A stretch of 46,163 nucleotides of DNA from contig NZ_PYCN01000039.1 in NCBI RefSeq assembly GCF_003062295.1, positions 1-46,163 of the forward strand. The letters are read 5' to 3'. The notes beneath the pieces were generated by a model that searched no databases, was not told the origin of the DNA, and was given only the letters and a program-made list of their open reading frames with translations. Made by a program: the position numbers and the translations under genes. The DNA comes from Bradyrhizobium algeriense. Lineage in GTDB: Bacteria > Pseudomonadota > Alphaproteobacteria > Rhizobiales > Xanthobacteraceae. Numbering within the stretch: the first letter of the stretch is position 1; every line of letters begins with the position of its first letter. Below are positions 7,463 through 16,226 of the stretch, piece after piece.

Positions 7463-10336
7463 ATGTCGCTGATCCAGGAAACCGATTTTGGAACCCCGCG
7501 GTCCAAATCCGAAAACATGGTCACGCTGACCATCGACGGCCAAAGCGTCACCGTGCCCGAAGGCACCTCGATCATGCGCGCGGCGATGGAAGCCGGCACG
7601 CAGATCCCAAAGCTCTGCGCCACCGACATGGTCGACGCCTTCGGCTCCTGCCGGCTCTGCCTAATCGAGATCGAAGGCCGCGCCGGCACGCCGGCCTCAT
7701 GCACCACGCCTGTCATGAACGGACTTGTGGTGCATACCCAGACCGAGCGGCTGAAGAAGCTGCGCAAGGGCGTGATGGAGCTCTATATCTCCGACCATCC
7801 ACTGGACTGCCTGACCTGCGCGGCGAACGGCGATTGCGAGCTGCAGGACATGGCAGGCGCCGTCGGCCTTCGCGACGTCCGCTACGGCTATGAGGGCGAG
7901 AATCATGTGTTCGCCAAATCCAACGGCGTACCCAATGCTGCCTGGCTGCCGAAGGACGAATCCAATCCCTATTTCACCTACGATCCCTCAAAGTGCATCG
8001 TCTGCTCGCGCTGCGTCCGCGCCTGCGAGCAAGTGCAGGGAACATTTGCGCTGACGATTTCCGGCCGCGGTTTTGACAGCCGCGTTTCGCCCGGCATGAA
8101 CGAGAATTTTCTCGGCTCCGAATGCGTGTCCTGCGGCGCCTGCGTACAGGCCTGCCCGACCGCGACGCTGACGGAAAAATCCGTGATCGAGATCGGCCAG
8201 CCTGAACATTCCGTGGTGACGACGTGTGCTTACTGCGGCGTCGGCTGCGCCTTCAAGGCGGAAATGCGCGGCGAGGAAGTCGTGCGCATGGTGCCCTACA
8301 AGGACGGCAAGGCCAATCGCGGCCATTCCTGCGTCAAGGGGCGCTTCGCCTGGGGCTATACCACACACAAGGAGCGCATCCTCAAACCGATGATCCGCGA
8401 GCGGATCGAGGATCCCTGGCGCGAGGTCTCGTGGGACGAGGCATTCAGCTTCGCCGCGGCGAAATTCAAGGGCATACAGAAGAAGTATGGCCGCGATGCG
8501 GTCGGCGGCATCACCTCCTCCCGCTGCACCAATGAAGAAACCTATCTGGTGCAGAAGCTGATCCGCGGCGGATTCGGCAACAACAATGTCGACACCTGCG
8601 CCCGCGTCTGCCATTCGCCGACCGGCTACGGCCTGTCGACGACGTTCGGTACCTCGGCCGGCACGCAGGATTTCGATTCCGTCGAGCATACCGACGTCGT
8701 CATGGTGATCGGCGCCAATCCCGCCTCCGCCCACCCCGTATTCGCCTCGCGGCTGAAGAAGCGGCTGCGCGAGGGCGCCAAGCTCATCGTGGTTGATCCG
8801 CGCCGTACGGAGATGGTGGAAGCCCCTCACCTCAAGGCGTTGCATCTGCCGCTGATGCCCGGCACCAACGTTGCCGTGCTCACGGCGTTGGCGCACGTCA
8901 TCGTTACCGAAGGCCTCGTCGATGAAGCCTTCGTGCGCGAGCGCTGCGACTGGAGCGAGTTCGAGGAGTGGGCCGCCTTCGTGGCGCTGTCGAAGAACAG
9001 CCCGGAAGCGACCGCGATCATGACCGGCGTCGATCCGAAGGTGTTGCGCGAAGCCGCGCGGCTGTTCGCCACCGGCGGTAATGGCGCGATCTATTACGGC
9101 CTTGGCGTGACCGAGCACAGCCAGGGGTCGACCACAGTGATTGCGATCGCCAACCTCGCGATGGCGACCGGCAATATCGGCCGTCCCGGCGTCGGCGTGA
9201 ACCCGCTGCGCGGCCAGAACAACGTGCAGGGCTCCTGCGACATGGGCTCGTTCCCGCATGAACTCCCCGGCTACCGGCATATCTCGGGCGACGCCGTGCG
9301 CGACCAGTTCGAGGCGATGTGGAACGTCAAGCTCAATCCGGAACCGGGCCTGCGCATTCCCAACATGTTCGACGCTGCGATCGAAGGCACGTTCATGGGC
9401 CTCTACGTGCAGGGCGAAGACATCCTGCAGTCCGACCCCAACACCAAGCATGTGGTGGCGGCGCTGTCGTCGATGGAATGCGTGATCGTGCATGACCTCT
9501 TCCTCAACGAGACCGCCAACTATGCCCACGTCTTCCTGCCGGGATCGACCTTCCTGGAGAAGGACGGCACCTTCACCAATGCCGAGCGGCGCATCCAGCG
9601 CGTCCGCAAGGTGATGACGCCGCGTAATGGACTTGCCGACTGGGAAGTCACCATCGGGCTTGCCAAGGCGATGGGCTTTGAGATGCGCTACACCCACCCC
9701 TCCGAGATCATGGACGAGATCGCGGCGCTGACGCCGACTTTTGCCGCCGTCTCCTATGCCAGGCTGGAAGAGCTCGGTTCGGTGCAGTGGCCCTGCAACG
9801 ACAAGGCGCCGGAAGGCACGCCTGTCATGCATATCGACGGCTTCGTGCGCGGCAAGGGCAAGTTCGTGGTCACCGAATATATCCCGACCGACGAGCGCAC
9901 CGGGCCACGATTCCCGCTGCTACTGACGACCGGCCGCATCCTCAGCCAGTACAATGTCGGCGCACAGACCCGCCGCACCGACAACGTCGTCTGGCATGCC
10001 GAGGACCGGCTGGAAATCCATCCGCACGACGCCGAGCAGCGCGGCGTGCGCGACGGCGACTGGGTGCGGCTGGCGAGCCGCGCCGGCGAAACAACGTTGC
10101 GCGCGGAGATCACCGACCGCGTGGCGCCGGGCGTGGTCTACACCACCTTCCACCACCCGGACACGCAGGCCAACGTCATCACGACGGAGTATTCGGACTG
10201 GGCTACCAATTGTCCGGAATACAAGGTCACGGCGGTGCAGATTTCCCCGTCCAATGGTCCAAGTGACTGGCAGAAGGCCTATGACGAGCAGGCTCGCCAC
10301 TCCCGCCGCATCGCGCCGGCGGAAGCCGCGGAGTGA
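7463..10336 (+). CDS. fdsA: NAD-dependent formate dehydrogenase alpha (catalytic) subunit
   Basis: FdsA (957 residues) oxidises formate to CO2 at a bis-MGD molybdenum (or tungsten) centre. In order: an N-terminal [2Fe-2S] ferredoxin domain (CATDMVDAFGSCRLC), a His/Cys-ligated cluster (DHPLDCLTCAANGDC), two [4Fe-4S] motifs (CIVCSRCVRAC, CVSCGACVQAC), the CAYCGVGC cluster of the Mo domain, then the molybdopterin domains. The metal ligand is Cys383 in CARVCHSPT, encoded by TGC, so this is a Cys enzyme and not a selenoprotein. The ATG at 7463 has AAGGAG 6 bp upstream; the longer open frame overlapping fdsB lacks such a site. The gene overlaps fdsC in GTGA. Confidence 0.97.
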   Translation: MSLIQETDFGTPRSKSENMVTLTIDGQSVTVPEGTSIMRAAMEAGTQIPKLCATDMVDAFGSCRLCLIEIEGRAGTPASCTTPVMNGLVVHTQTERLKKLRKGVMELYISDHPLDCLTCAANGDCELQDMAGAVGLRDVRYGYEGENHVFAKSNGVPNAAWLPKDESNPYFTYDPSKCIVCSRCVRACEQVQGTFALTISGRGFDSRVSPGMNENFLGSECVSCGACVQACPTATLTEKSVIEIGQPEHSVVTTCAYCGVGCAFKAEMRGEEVVRMVPYKDGKANRGHSCVKGRFAWGYTTHKERILKPMIRERIEDPWREVSWDEAFSFAAAKFKGIQKKYGRDAVGGITSSRCTNEETYLVQKLIRGGFGNNNVDTCARVCHSPTGYGLSTTFGTSAGTQDFDSVEHTDVVMVIGANPASAHPVFASRLKKRLREGAKLIVVDPRRTEMVEAPHLKALHLPLMPGTNVAVLTALAHVIVTEGLVDEAFVRERCDWSEFEEWAAFVALSKNSPEATAIMTGVDPKVLREAARLFATGGNGAIYYGLGVTEHSQGSTTVIAIANLAMATGNIGRPGVGVNPLRGQNNVQGSCDMGSFPHELPGYRHISGDAVRDQFEAMWNVKLNPEPGLRIPNMFDAAIEGTFMGLYVQGEDILQSDPNTKHVVAALSSMECVIVHDLFLNETANYAHVFLPGSTFLEKDGTFTNAERRIQRVRKVMTPRNGLADWEVTIGLAKAMGFEMRYTHPSEIMDEIAALTPTFAAVSYARLEELGSVQWPCNDKAPEGTPVMHIDGFVRGKGKFVVTEYIPTDERTGPRFPLLLTTGRILSQYNVGAQTRRTDNVVWHAEDRLEIHPHDAEQRGVRDGDWVRLASRAGETTLRAEITDRVAPGVVYTTFHHPDTQANVITTEYSDWATNCPEYKVTAVQISPSNGPSDWQKAYDEQARHSRRIAPAEAAE

Positions 10337-11175
10337 CGATGCGCGATCCCGTCTACAACGCTGAGCGCAAGGTCTGGCGCGACGGCAATTTGAGCAATGG
10401 CGTGCGCCTGATCCCAGAGGAGACGGCGCTGGCGCTGACCTATAATGGCGGCACCTATGCCGTGATGATGGGGACGCCCGAGGACCTCAGCGACTTTGCC
10501 ATCGGCTTCTCCTTGAGCGAAGGCATCGTGCAGTCGGCGGACGAGATCGAGACGCTCGAGATCGTCGAGCTCGATGACGGCATCGAACTGAGGATGTGGC
10601 TGGCGCCGGCGAAAGCGCAGTCGATCGGCGAACGGCGGCGGCATATCGCTGGCCCCACCGGCTGCGGCATCTGCGGGGTCGAGTCGATTGCCGAGGCCGT
10701 CAGGCCGGCGGCAATCGTGCCTGATGGACGCGCCTTCTCGCCGCATGAGATCATGAAGGCGATGGCTGTGCTCACGCCGCTGCAGGAGATCAACCACCAG
10801 ACCCACGCGGTGCATGCCGCCGCGTTCTGGACGCCAGGACGCGGCATTATCGCGCTGCGCGAGGATGTCGGCCGTCACAACGCACTGGACAAGCTCGCCG
10901 GCGCGCTGGCGCGGGACAAGGTCGCGGCCGGCGACGGTGTGGTGCTGCTCACCAGCCGTGTTTCGGTCGAGATGGTGCAAAAGACCGCCGCGATCGGCGC
11001 GCCGCTGATGGTGGCGGTGTCGGCGCCGACCGCGCTCGCGGTGCGGATAGCGGATGCCGCCGGCATCACGCTCGCGGCGATCGCGCGTTCGGACGGGTTC
11101 GAAATATTCACGCATCCGGAACGGATTGCGGCCCCTATCGAGGTTAAGGAAGCTGCCTATGTCGTCGTCGCCTGA
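10333..11175 (+). CDS. fdsC: FdhD/FdsC sulfurtransferase for formate dehydrogenase
   Basis: This 280-residue protein belongs to the FdhD family, which binds bis-MGD and transfers sulphur to the cofactor before insertion into formate dehydrogenase. The conserved Cys pair is in TGCGICGVES near residue 115, followed by the family signatures THAVHAAAFW and ALREDVGRHNALDKLAGAL. The C-terminal TSRVSVEMVQKTAAIGAP segment is also typical. The start is GTG at 10333 overlapping the fdsA stop, or ATG at 10339. It lies between fdsA and fdsD as in fdsGBACD operons, and overlaps fdsD by 17 bp. Confidence 0.95.
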   Translation: MTMRDPVYNAERKVWRDGNLSNGVRLIPEETALALTYNGGTYAVMMGTPEDLSDFAIGFSLSEGIVQSADEIETLEIVELDDGIELRMWLAPAKAQSIGERRRHIAGPTGCGICGVESIAEAVRPAAIVPDGRAFSPHEIMKAMAVLTPLQEINHQTHAVHAAAFWTPGRGIIALREDVGRHNALDKLAGALARDKVAAGDGVVLLTSRVSVEMVQKTAAIGAPLMVAVSAPTALAVRIADAAGITLAAIARSDGFEIFTHPERIAAPIEVKEAAYVVVA

Positions 11176-11377
11176 CAGACTGGTCTACATGGCCAACCAG
11201 ATCGGGAAATTCTTCCAGAGCCAGGGCCATGACAAGGCGGTGCCTGGAATCGCCGAGCACATCAAAAAATTCTGGGACCCGCGGATGCGGAAGCAGATCT
11301 TTGCTCATCTCGACGCCGGCGGCGCGGGGCTTGATCCGTTCGTGCGCGATGCGATCGAAAAGCTGCGGAACAGCTAA
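11159..11377 (+). CDS. fdsD: Formate dehydrogenase delta subunit
   Basis: FdsD is a small (72-residue) subunit found in Fds-type formate dehydrogenases. Diagnostic parts are RLVYMANQIGKFFQSQGHDKAVPGIAEHI followed by KKFWDPRMRKQI and GGAGLDPFVRDAI, matching the family over its whole length. I chose ATG 11159 because AAGGAA lies 5-6 bp upstream; a longer frame from 11054 lies wholly inside fdsC. It is needed with FdsC for an active enzyme in other bacteria, but its biochemical role is less certain. It is the last gene of the operon; I see no clear terminator just after it. Confidence 0.93.
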   Translation: MSSSPDRLVYMANQIGKFFQSQGHDKAVPGIAEHIKKFWDPRMRKQIFAHLDAGGAGLDPFVRDAIEKLRNS

Positions 11378-12109
11378 TCCGAATGCTGATGGTTATGAAC
11401 GGAGAACCATGGTCTTCCAATCGTATGTCCGCTCGGGGTCACAGGCAGAAGTCGGCGCCTGAAAAAGCTTGGTCTGCTTTGCATCTAACACCTGACCAGC
11501 TGAGCCGGGGACTGATAGCCAGTGTCAGGCATTCTGTAACGGGCTCATTGCGCGAAGACTGGTCGACGAACGGGAAGCGTCTTGCCTACGGAACGGTCCG
11601 AGAGCGCTACCACCAACCCTTGATAATCGTAGTCGAGCGTAGGAAAGAGTGGGAAGGCGTAGAGGGGGAGCGCTACCGACCCACACCGGCCAAGGTCCCA
11701 CCTCCTCTAATCTTCAACGTGAAGTTAGCGGCGCGCTCAAACCGATCAGGATCGCAGCTGCAGCTACAACACTCCGTGGTGGCCGAAAGCAGCATGAAGC
11801 CTGATATCATGCGCTAGGGAGCGCTCATGAATGGAGCAGTACTACATTTGGTACGGCATGGTGGATCGAGCGTGGGCTTAAGTGCTGATTGTGCTTGGCT
11901 TCTCGAGAAGGTTCAATCCATCATGAGGAAGCTTGAGCTAGGTCCAGCCAATGAGAGATGGCCAGGTCGAATATCTTCCAACGTCCGCTGTGCGCCAAAA
12001 GCGGCCGATCGCGAGCACACTGGTGGGCAACGCTTGAATGCTCAGTCAGCACTAAAGTCATTCGCTCGCGATAGAGCGACGCGGAGGGCGGGATGGCGGA
12101 GGATCCCGT
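11378..12109. other. Gene-poor stretch after fds operon
   Basis: About 730 bp without a recognisable gene. An open frame at 11383-11817 (144 codons, plus) has weak codon bias and no family I recognise. Another at 11827-12186 overlaps both the dispersed repeat at 11983 and the recombinase start, so it is probably not real. Lower coding quality and the recombinase next door suggest acquired or decayed DNA at the border of the fds region. Confidence 0.45.
11983..12006. repeat. Dispersed imperfect palindrome copy
   Basis: GTCCGCTGTGCGCCAAAAGC followed by GGCC pairs its CCGCT and AGCGG arms around a GCGCCA centre. It is one of five related copies in this window. Confidence 0.55.
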
Positions 12110-12733
12110 ATGCCCGCACGCCCCGTCGGTCGACGCCAACGGCCTTGGAACAAAGGATTGCTCGTCGGCCAGAAGAAACCTCTTGAGCCCAAGCATGTAT
12201 GGTCAATTCGAGTCCGCCTAGAAATCGCGGGGTCAAAGCGTGACCTTGCGATCTTTAACTTAGCAATCGACAGTAAACTTCGCGCCTGTGACCTGGTCAA
12301 ACTGCGACTGGAGGACATTTGCTTGGGAACAAATGTGCGGCGTCGAGCGACTATTGTCCAAAAGAAGACAGGACGACCGGTTCAGTTTGAGATCTCGGAG
12401 CAGTCGAGGAATTCAGTTGAAGCCTGGCTGCCAACGCTGCGGGCCACTGGCTCCCGATACCTCTTCCCAACTCGAATTCATGCTAGTCCTCACATTTCAA
12501 CCCGCCAATATTCCCGGCTGGTGCATCGCTGGGTTAAAAGCATCGGCTTAGAGTCAGCATCTTACGGCACGCACTCGATGCGCCGCACGAAGGCTGCCCA
12601 GATTTATCGGAAAACTGGTAACCTGCGTGCAGTCCAACTTCTCCTCGGTCATACCAAGTTAGAAAGCACCGTCCGATATCTCGGAATTGAGGTAGACGAC
12701 GCCTTGAATATGGCAGAACAGATTGAGCTCTGA
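12110..12733 (+). CDS. Small tyrosine recombinase/integrase
   Basis: This 207-residue protein consists almost only of a tyrosine-recombinase catalytic domain. The catalytic set is visible: Arg in LRACDLVKLRLEDI (near residue 58), Lys in VQKKTGRPV, His-x-x-Arg in THSMRRTKAA, the LLGHTKLEST His, and the nucleophile Tyr in VRYLG near 194. The usual N-terminal core-binding domain is absent. Similar stand-alone proteins beginning with GRRQ-PWNKG are widespread in alphaproteobacteria, so it is probably complete rather than truncated. GGAGG lies 8 bp before the ATG. Its target is unknown. A hairpin follows the stop. Confidence 0.88.
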   Translation: MPARPVGRRQRPWNKGLLVGQKKPLEPKHVWSIRVRLEIAGSKRDLAIFNLAIDSKLRACDLVKLRLEDICLGTNVRRRATIVQKKTGRPVQFEISEQSRNSVEAWLPTLRATGSRYLFPTRIHASPHISTRQYSRLVHRWVKSIGLESASYGTHSMRRTKAAQIYRKTGNLRAVQLLLGHTKLESTVRYLGIEVDDALNMAEQIEL

Positions 12734-12738
12734 TCGTC

Positions 12739-12765
12739 GACCACCGGCTTCCACGCCCGGTGGTC
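12739..12765 (+). terminator. Hairpin after recombinase gene
   Basis: GACCACCGG and CCGGTGGTC form a perfect 9-bp stem with a 9-nt loop, beginning 6 bp after the recombinase stop. Only a short T run (GCTTTC) follows, so it is a weak intrinsic terminator at best. It overlaps the next dispersed repeat. Confidence 0.55.
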
Positions 12766-12786
12766 GCTTTCGCGCCAGAAGCGGAC
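12763..12786. repeat. Dispersed imperfect palindrome copy
   Basis: GTCGCTTTCGCGCCAGAAGC plus GGAC shows the same arms and GCGCCA centre as the copies at 11983 and 28354. It lies between the convergent recombinase and histidine-kinase genes. Confidence 0.55.
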
Positions 12787-12805
12787 TACCCAGGGTCAGC
12801 TTTTA

Positions 12806-14629
12806 CTAAGCTTTGGCCGGCGGAAGCTTAAATGAGAACACGGCTCCGCGGGTACGGTTCTCAGCCCAGAGCTCGCCGCCGTAGCTTTCGAGGATCGTTC
12901 TCGCGATTGGGAGTCCCAGCCCCGTCCCTTGCGGTTTCGTCGTGACGAATGCATTGAAAATGCTGGCCAGCTTGTCGTTGGGGATACCCGTGCCGGAGTC
13001 GGATATTCGGGCCTCGACGTCGCCGGTATCAGCCAGATTTGTTCGGATCGTCAGATTATGCGGGTTGGCCACCTCTTCCATCGCGTCAACGCCATTCATC
13101 ACGAGGTTGATGATGACTTGCTGCAGATGAATCGGATCGCAGCGCACCCGTAATGGCTCCGTGGCAAGAATGGTACGTAAAATCACTCCCCGCCTTGTGA
13201 CTTCAGGAGACACAATCTTGACGACGTCGCGCACGGTATCGTTCAAATCGAGCGTCTGCAGATCGGATTCCGTTCTGTTGTTGAGCAGATTCCGCAGGCC
13301 GCTGATGATCTCGCTCGCACGTTGCTCATCCCGGACGATATCGGAAAGGATCTCGCCGAGCTGCGCCATGTCGAGCGGATGGGCCTTGAGCAACATCTGC
13401 GCGGCCTCGGTATTGCTCAAGATAGCTCCGAGCGGCTGATTGAGTTCATGCGCGATCGATGACGACAGAACGCTTGCGGTCGTGACCCGATTCAGACGAA
13501 CGACCTCGTGACGACGACTGGTCGCCTCCGCTTGGGCGACAAGGCGTCGCCGCCGCTCGACGAGCAGCAATGCAATGATGCCTGCCTGCAGCAGGATTGC
13601 CGCCATAACAGCCGTTAGTTGCGGGCGATACTGCTCCCAGAGGCTGGGCACGCGAAAGACAACTTCGCTGCCTGGCGGCAACTGGCTTTCGCTGATATTC
13701 CAGCGCTTCAGCTCCCTCCAGTCATATCTTGGCGACGCCGCTGGGATTGGAGGCGTCTTGATGCTGCCCGGCGACTCTCCGCCCAGAATGCGCACGGCAA
13801 CTGCGGCGGTCTGGCGGCTGACGTCGGATATGTTCGTCATCCGGCCGCCGACGATCCCTCGGCCGAAGAACGTGTCCTGCTCCGAAAAGATAGGCGCATT
13901 GGCGACCGCGTGAATCCGGTCTATGGCTCGACCGCCTTCGTGCACGACGCCGGCGGCGTCCACCAACATCTGCGCGTACACGATGAAGGTCCCGGGTGGC
14001 AGAACAGCCACTCGCTTGAGTATCTCTTCCAGCGACAGTTCATTGGAATAAGTGATCTCGAGCCGGTTTGTCAGCGGTTGGAACAGCTTGCGCATCTCCT
14101 CCAGCCATCGCTTCTCGATCGGAGAACTTCCGACCACGACGAATACCTTGGTCGTCTCCGGAATCAACTTCAGTATCTGGTCGAGAGTGCCTAACACGTC
14201 GATGGATACGGAAACCATCGCATCGGTCGCCGGAGCGTTCGGAGAAATCCGCTGCTCGAGGGCCGCGTACAAGGTTGGGATCGACGGAAAAATCCGCTGA
14301 CGGTTTTGCTGAAAGAATCGCGCCGCGGGACCGCCAATCGTCATGATCAGGTCGAGCTTGCGTTCGGAAAACACTGCATTCAAATAGTCGACAAAGGCGT
14401 CCTCGTTCCCGTCAGGGAAGCGAGCCGTCGACAGCGAAGCCTCAAAAATATCGATGGGATCTTTCGACTGAAGCCTCAACTCTTCGCGAATCTTTCTTGC
14501 GTAGTCATCCCAAGGCGAAAAATCGCGACCGACGGAATGAACAATTAGCACCCGCTTCGGCTGGGAGAACGCCGCGGCGGTCATGGCGAAAAGCAGGACG
14601 ACTGCGCTGAGAAGTATGCGGGATACCAT
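12806..14629 (-). CDS. Histidine kinase with ABC-substrate-binding-like sensor
   Basis: This 607-residue membrane kinase has a signal peptide (1-22), then a periplasmic domain of about 310 residues. That domain resembles the COG2984-type ABC substrate-binding proteins (KRVLIVHSVGRDFSPWDDYA; DLIMTIGGPAARFF; PETTKVFVVVGSSPIEKRW). One membrane helix follows near 334-353. The HisKA domain has the phospho-acceptor in SSSIAHELNQPLGAILSNTE (His about 394), and the ATPase domain has the N box INLVMNGVDAM and G boxes ISDSGTGI and GTGLGLPIAR. It senses an unknown small molecule. It follows, on the same strand, a lone receiver gene 190 bp upstream, its likely partner. Confidence 0.92.
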   Translation of the reverse strand: MVSRILLSAVVLLFAMTAAAFSQPKRVLIVHSVGRDFSPWDDYARKIREELRLQSKDPIDIFEASLSTARFPDGNEDAFVDYLNAVFSERKLDLIMTIGGPAARFFQQNRQRIFPSIPTLYAALEQRISPNAPATDAMVSVSIDVLGTLDQILKLIPETTKVFVVVGSSPIEKRWLEEMRKLFQPLTNRLEITYSNELSLEEILKRVAVLPPGTFIVYAQMLVDAAGVVHEGGRAIDRIHAVANAPIFSEQDTFFGRGIVGGRMTNISDVSRQTAAVAVRILGGESPGSIKTPPIPAASPRYDWRELKRWNISESQLPPGSEVVFRVPSLWEQYRPQLTAVMAAILLQAGIIALLLVERRRRLVAQAEATSRRHEVVRLNRVTTASVLSSSIAHELNQPLGAILSNTEAAQMLLKAHPLDMAQLGEILSDIVRDEQRASEIISGLRNLLNNRTESDLQTLDLNDTVRDVVKIVSPEVTRRGVILRTILATEPLRVRCDPIHLQQVIINLVMNGVDAMEEVANPHNLTIRTNLADTGDVEARISDSGTGIPNDKLASIFNAFVTTKPQGTGLGLPIARTILESYGGELWAENRTRGAVFSFKLPPAKA

Positions 14630-14817
14630 GCTTTTGCTTAGCTGTTGGCGCGTTCATTTTGAGCGTCGCCCACTACTGAGAGTTTCTTCCTGTGTCCGGT
14701 ATCCGACTCTACCCGAATTGTGGGCGACGCGGGAGATTTATTGTCCGTTGCACGCAGTGGCTGTGTCGTGATTTCGGGCGGATTTAGTTAGGTTACTGGG
14801 TTAGTTGCGGGATGCAG

Positions 14818-15177
14818 TCACGCAATGCCATTGATTGCGTCAATGAGCAACTTTGACAGAAAGGGCTTCTTCAGATAGGCGATGCAGCCCGCATCAAAAG
14901 CCTGCTGGCGGGTCGCTTCATTATCGATCGCGGTCATGAAAATCACAGGCAGATCGATCCCCAACGCCGTCAGCCGCCGCTGGAGATCGATGCCCGACAT
15001 TCCACCGAGATGAATATCGAGTAGCAGGCAGTCAGGCTCGCATTTGGCAATACCAACGAGAAATGCTTCCGCCGACGTAAATGTCAGGACGTAAAAACCG
15101 TGCGCCGACAAAAGGCGGTTGATACCCTGCAACATACTCGGGTTATCATCAATGACAACTATGGTGCGCATGCGCAT
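14818..15177 (-). CDS. Single-domain response regulator (receiver only)
   Basis: This 119-residue protein is a bare CheY-like receiver. Visible are the acidic pair Asp10-Asp11 (VVIDDNPSM), the phospho-acceptor Asp54 in CLLLDIHLGG, Thr82 and Lys104 (AYLKKPF). There is no output domain, so it must act by protein contact or as a phosphorelay shuttle. The start is ATG 15177 or, two codons later, ATG 15171. It precedes the histidine kinase at 12806-14629 on the same strand. Its length and sequence resemble the receiver half of FixJ-type regulators, and a full FixJ-type regulator is encoded at 21674. Confidence 0.9.
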   Translation of the reverse strand: MRMRTIVVIDDNPSMLQGINRLLSAHGFYVLTFTSAEAFLVGIAKCEPDCLLLDIHLGGMSGIDLQRRLTALGIDLPVIFMTAIDNEATRQQAFDAGCIAYLKKPFLSKLLIDAINGIA

Positions 15178-15330
15178 CGCTCATCCATGTCGGCCCGGCC
15201 GGAAACACCTTTGAGCAATGGCAAACGATCATTTTCGATTTGTGAGCACATAACTCCGCTAGAACAGCTGCGTTCCAATCCTGCCTGCGGCGCTTCCGGC
15301 ACTTCAGACTTCGCCAAAGGCGAAGTTCGA

Positions 15331-15687
15331 TCACTGCTTCATTTTGATGCCCTTCTCGGCCCTGTACTCCTTGAAGACTACGTCGATGGCTTCAATTACT
15401 TTCTTCCCGGGATTTGCCTTGCAGTGGACGATGACCTCGTGCTCAAGGGATTTCGCGCGGTCGACCTGCATCATGTGCTTCTTGGCGAGGCCGTTGTACC
15501 AGCCGCTGTACCAGACGGTGAGGTAATCAGCGTCTTCCTGGAATGTGTTCGCCAATTGGGCGCAGGTCAGTTTCTGGACATCGACATACCCGTCGCGGTC
15601 CGCATAGGTCTTCAGTTCGACCTGGGCCAACGCTGGTCCCGCCATAATAGCCGTCGCGCAACACAGGATGAGTTTCTTTGCGATCAT
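15331..15687 (-). CDS. HdeA-like periplasmic protein
   Basis: This is a small exported protein, 118 residues with a signal peptide of about 22 (MIAKKLILCCATAIMAGPALAQ). The mature part has the HdeA/HdeB pattern of two cysteines likely disulphide-bonded (KLTCAQLANTF and IVHCKANPGKKV) around the segment YLTVWYSGWYNGLA. HdeA proteins are periplasmic acid-stress chaperones in enterobacteria; in rhizobia the exact role is not settled. I chose ATG 15687, with GGGAA upstream, because the longer frame upstream has no coding character. None of the CCGATTTTGCATAG boxes is seen before this gene. Confidence 0.78.
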   Translation of the reverse strand: MIAKKLILCCATAIMAGPALAQVELKTYADRDGYVDVQKLTCAQLANTFQEDADYLTVWYSGWYNGLAKKHMMQVDRAKSLEHEVIVHCKANPGKKVIEAIDVVFKEYRAEKGIKMKQ

Positions 15688-15876
15688 TTGGATGGTTCCC
15701 TTGCTGTTCTGACTTCGCAACGATCGATCATGGCGAGCCACAGAAGCAGGCGGCTGCGCGCGTTCCCTTGAACATGATCGTCGCTCCGAAATGTTGATTG
15801 AAATGATGGAGCGCGACGCTACCGCGCTCCGAAGCGGCATTCCCGGCAAGCGGTGGTCAAAGTGACCTCGACAATT

Positions 15877-16134
15877 CTATCGCCTGCCAACTCGATTGAC
15901 CGGACCACCACGATTCATCGGTGTTCCCGGTCGCACACCCACACCCGGGGCGCCGACGCCGGGGGTCACCACGGCGCGCGCGACCGGCCGCGGCCGCAGC
16001 ACGACACCGGGCCTGACGACGCAACCAGCAGGATACGAAATGTACTGACAGTAAACTACGGCGCTGGCCTGTTCACTGCTGGCCGTCACGAATCCAGCCG
16101 TCAGCAGGGCTGATAGTACAATCGAACGCTTCAT
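15877..16134 (-). CDS. Small secreted Pro/Gly/Val-rich protein, unknown
   Basis: This 85-residue protein has a signal peptide ending near EQASA. A short mature region has two cysteines (VVYCQYISYPAGCVVRP) and then a low-complexity tail rich in Pro, Gly, Val and Arg (PGVGAPGVGVRPGTP). I do not recognise a domain. It lies among other small exported proteins on the same strand, between the HdeA-like gene and the gene at 16227, with gaps of about 190 and 92 bp. Function unknown. Confidence 0.6.
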   Translation of the reverse strand: MKRSIVLSALLTAGFVTASSEQASAVVYCQYISYPAGCVVRPGVVLRPRPVARAVVTPGVGAPGVGVRPGTPMNRGGPVNRVGRR

Positions 16135-16226
16135 GATTGCCTCTCCACTTGATTGATCGTCAGAACTCGTCGCTCGGCCGCTGAATTGAAGCGGGGGAAG
16201 CCTGCTTCTCCCGTCTCCTCTCTATC

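Noticed and set aside
7988..9832. 614-codon open frame on the minus strand
   Set aside because: It lies wholly antisense to fdsA, whose protein motifs are unmistakable; long antisense frames are expected in GC-rich DNA. The same applies to 611-1693, 5788-6780, 10279-11115 and 36706-37605.
7463..10336. Possible selenocysteine formate dehydrogenase
   Set aside because: The metal-ligand position is encoded by TGC (8609-8611), and no in-frame TGA occurs, so it is a Cys enzyme.
11383..11817. 144-codon open frame after fdsD
   Set aside because: Codon use is unlike the neighbours, no domain is recognised and no ribosome site is clear. I kept it only as a remark under the gene-poor stretch.
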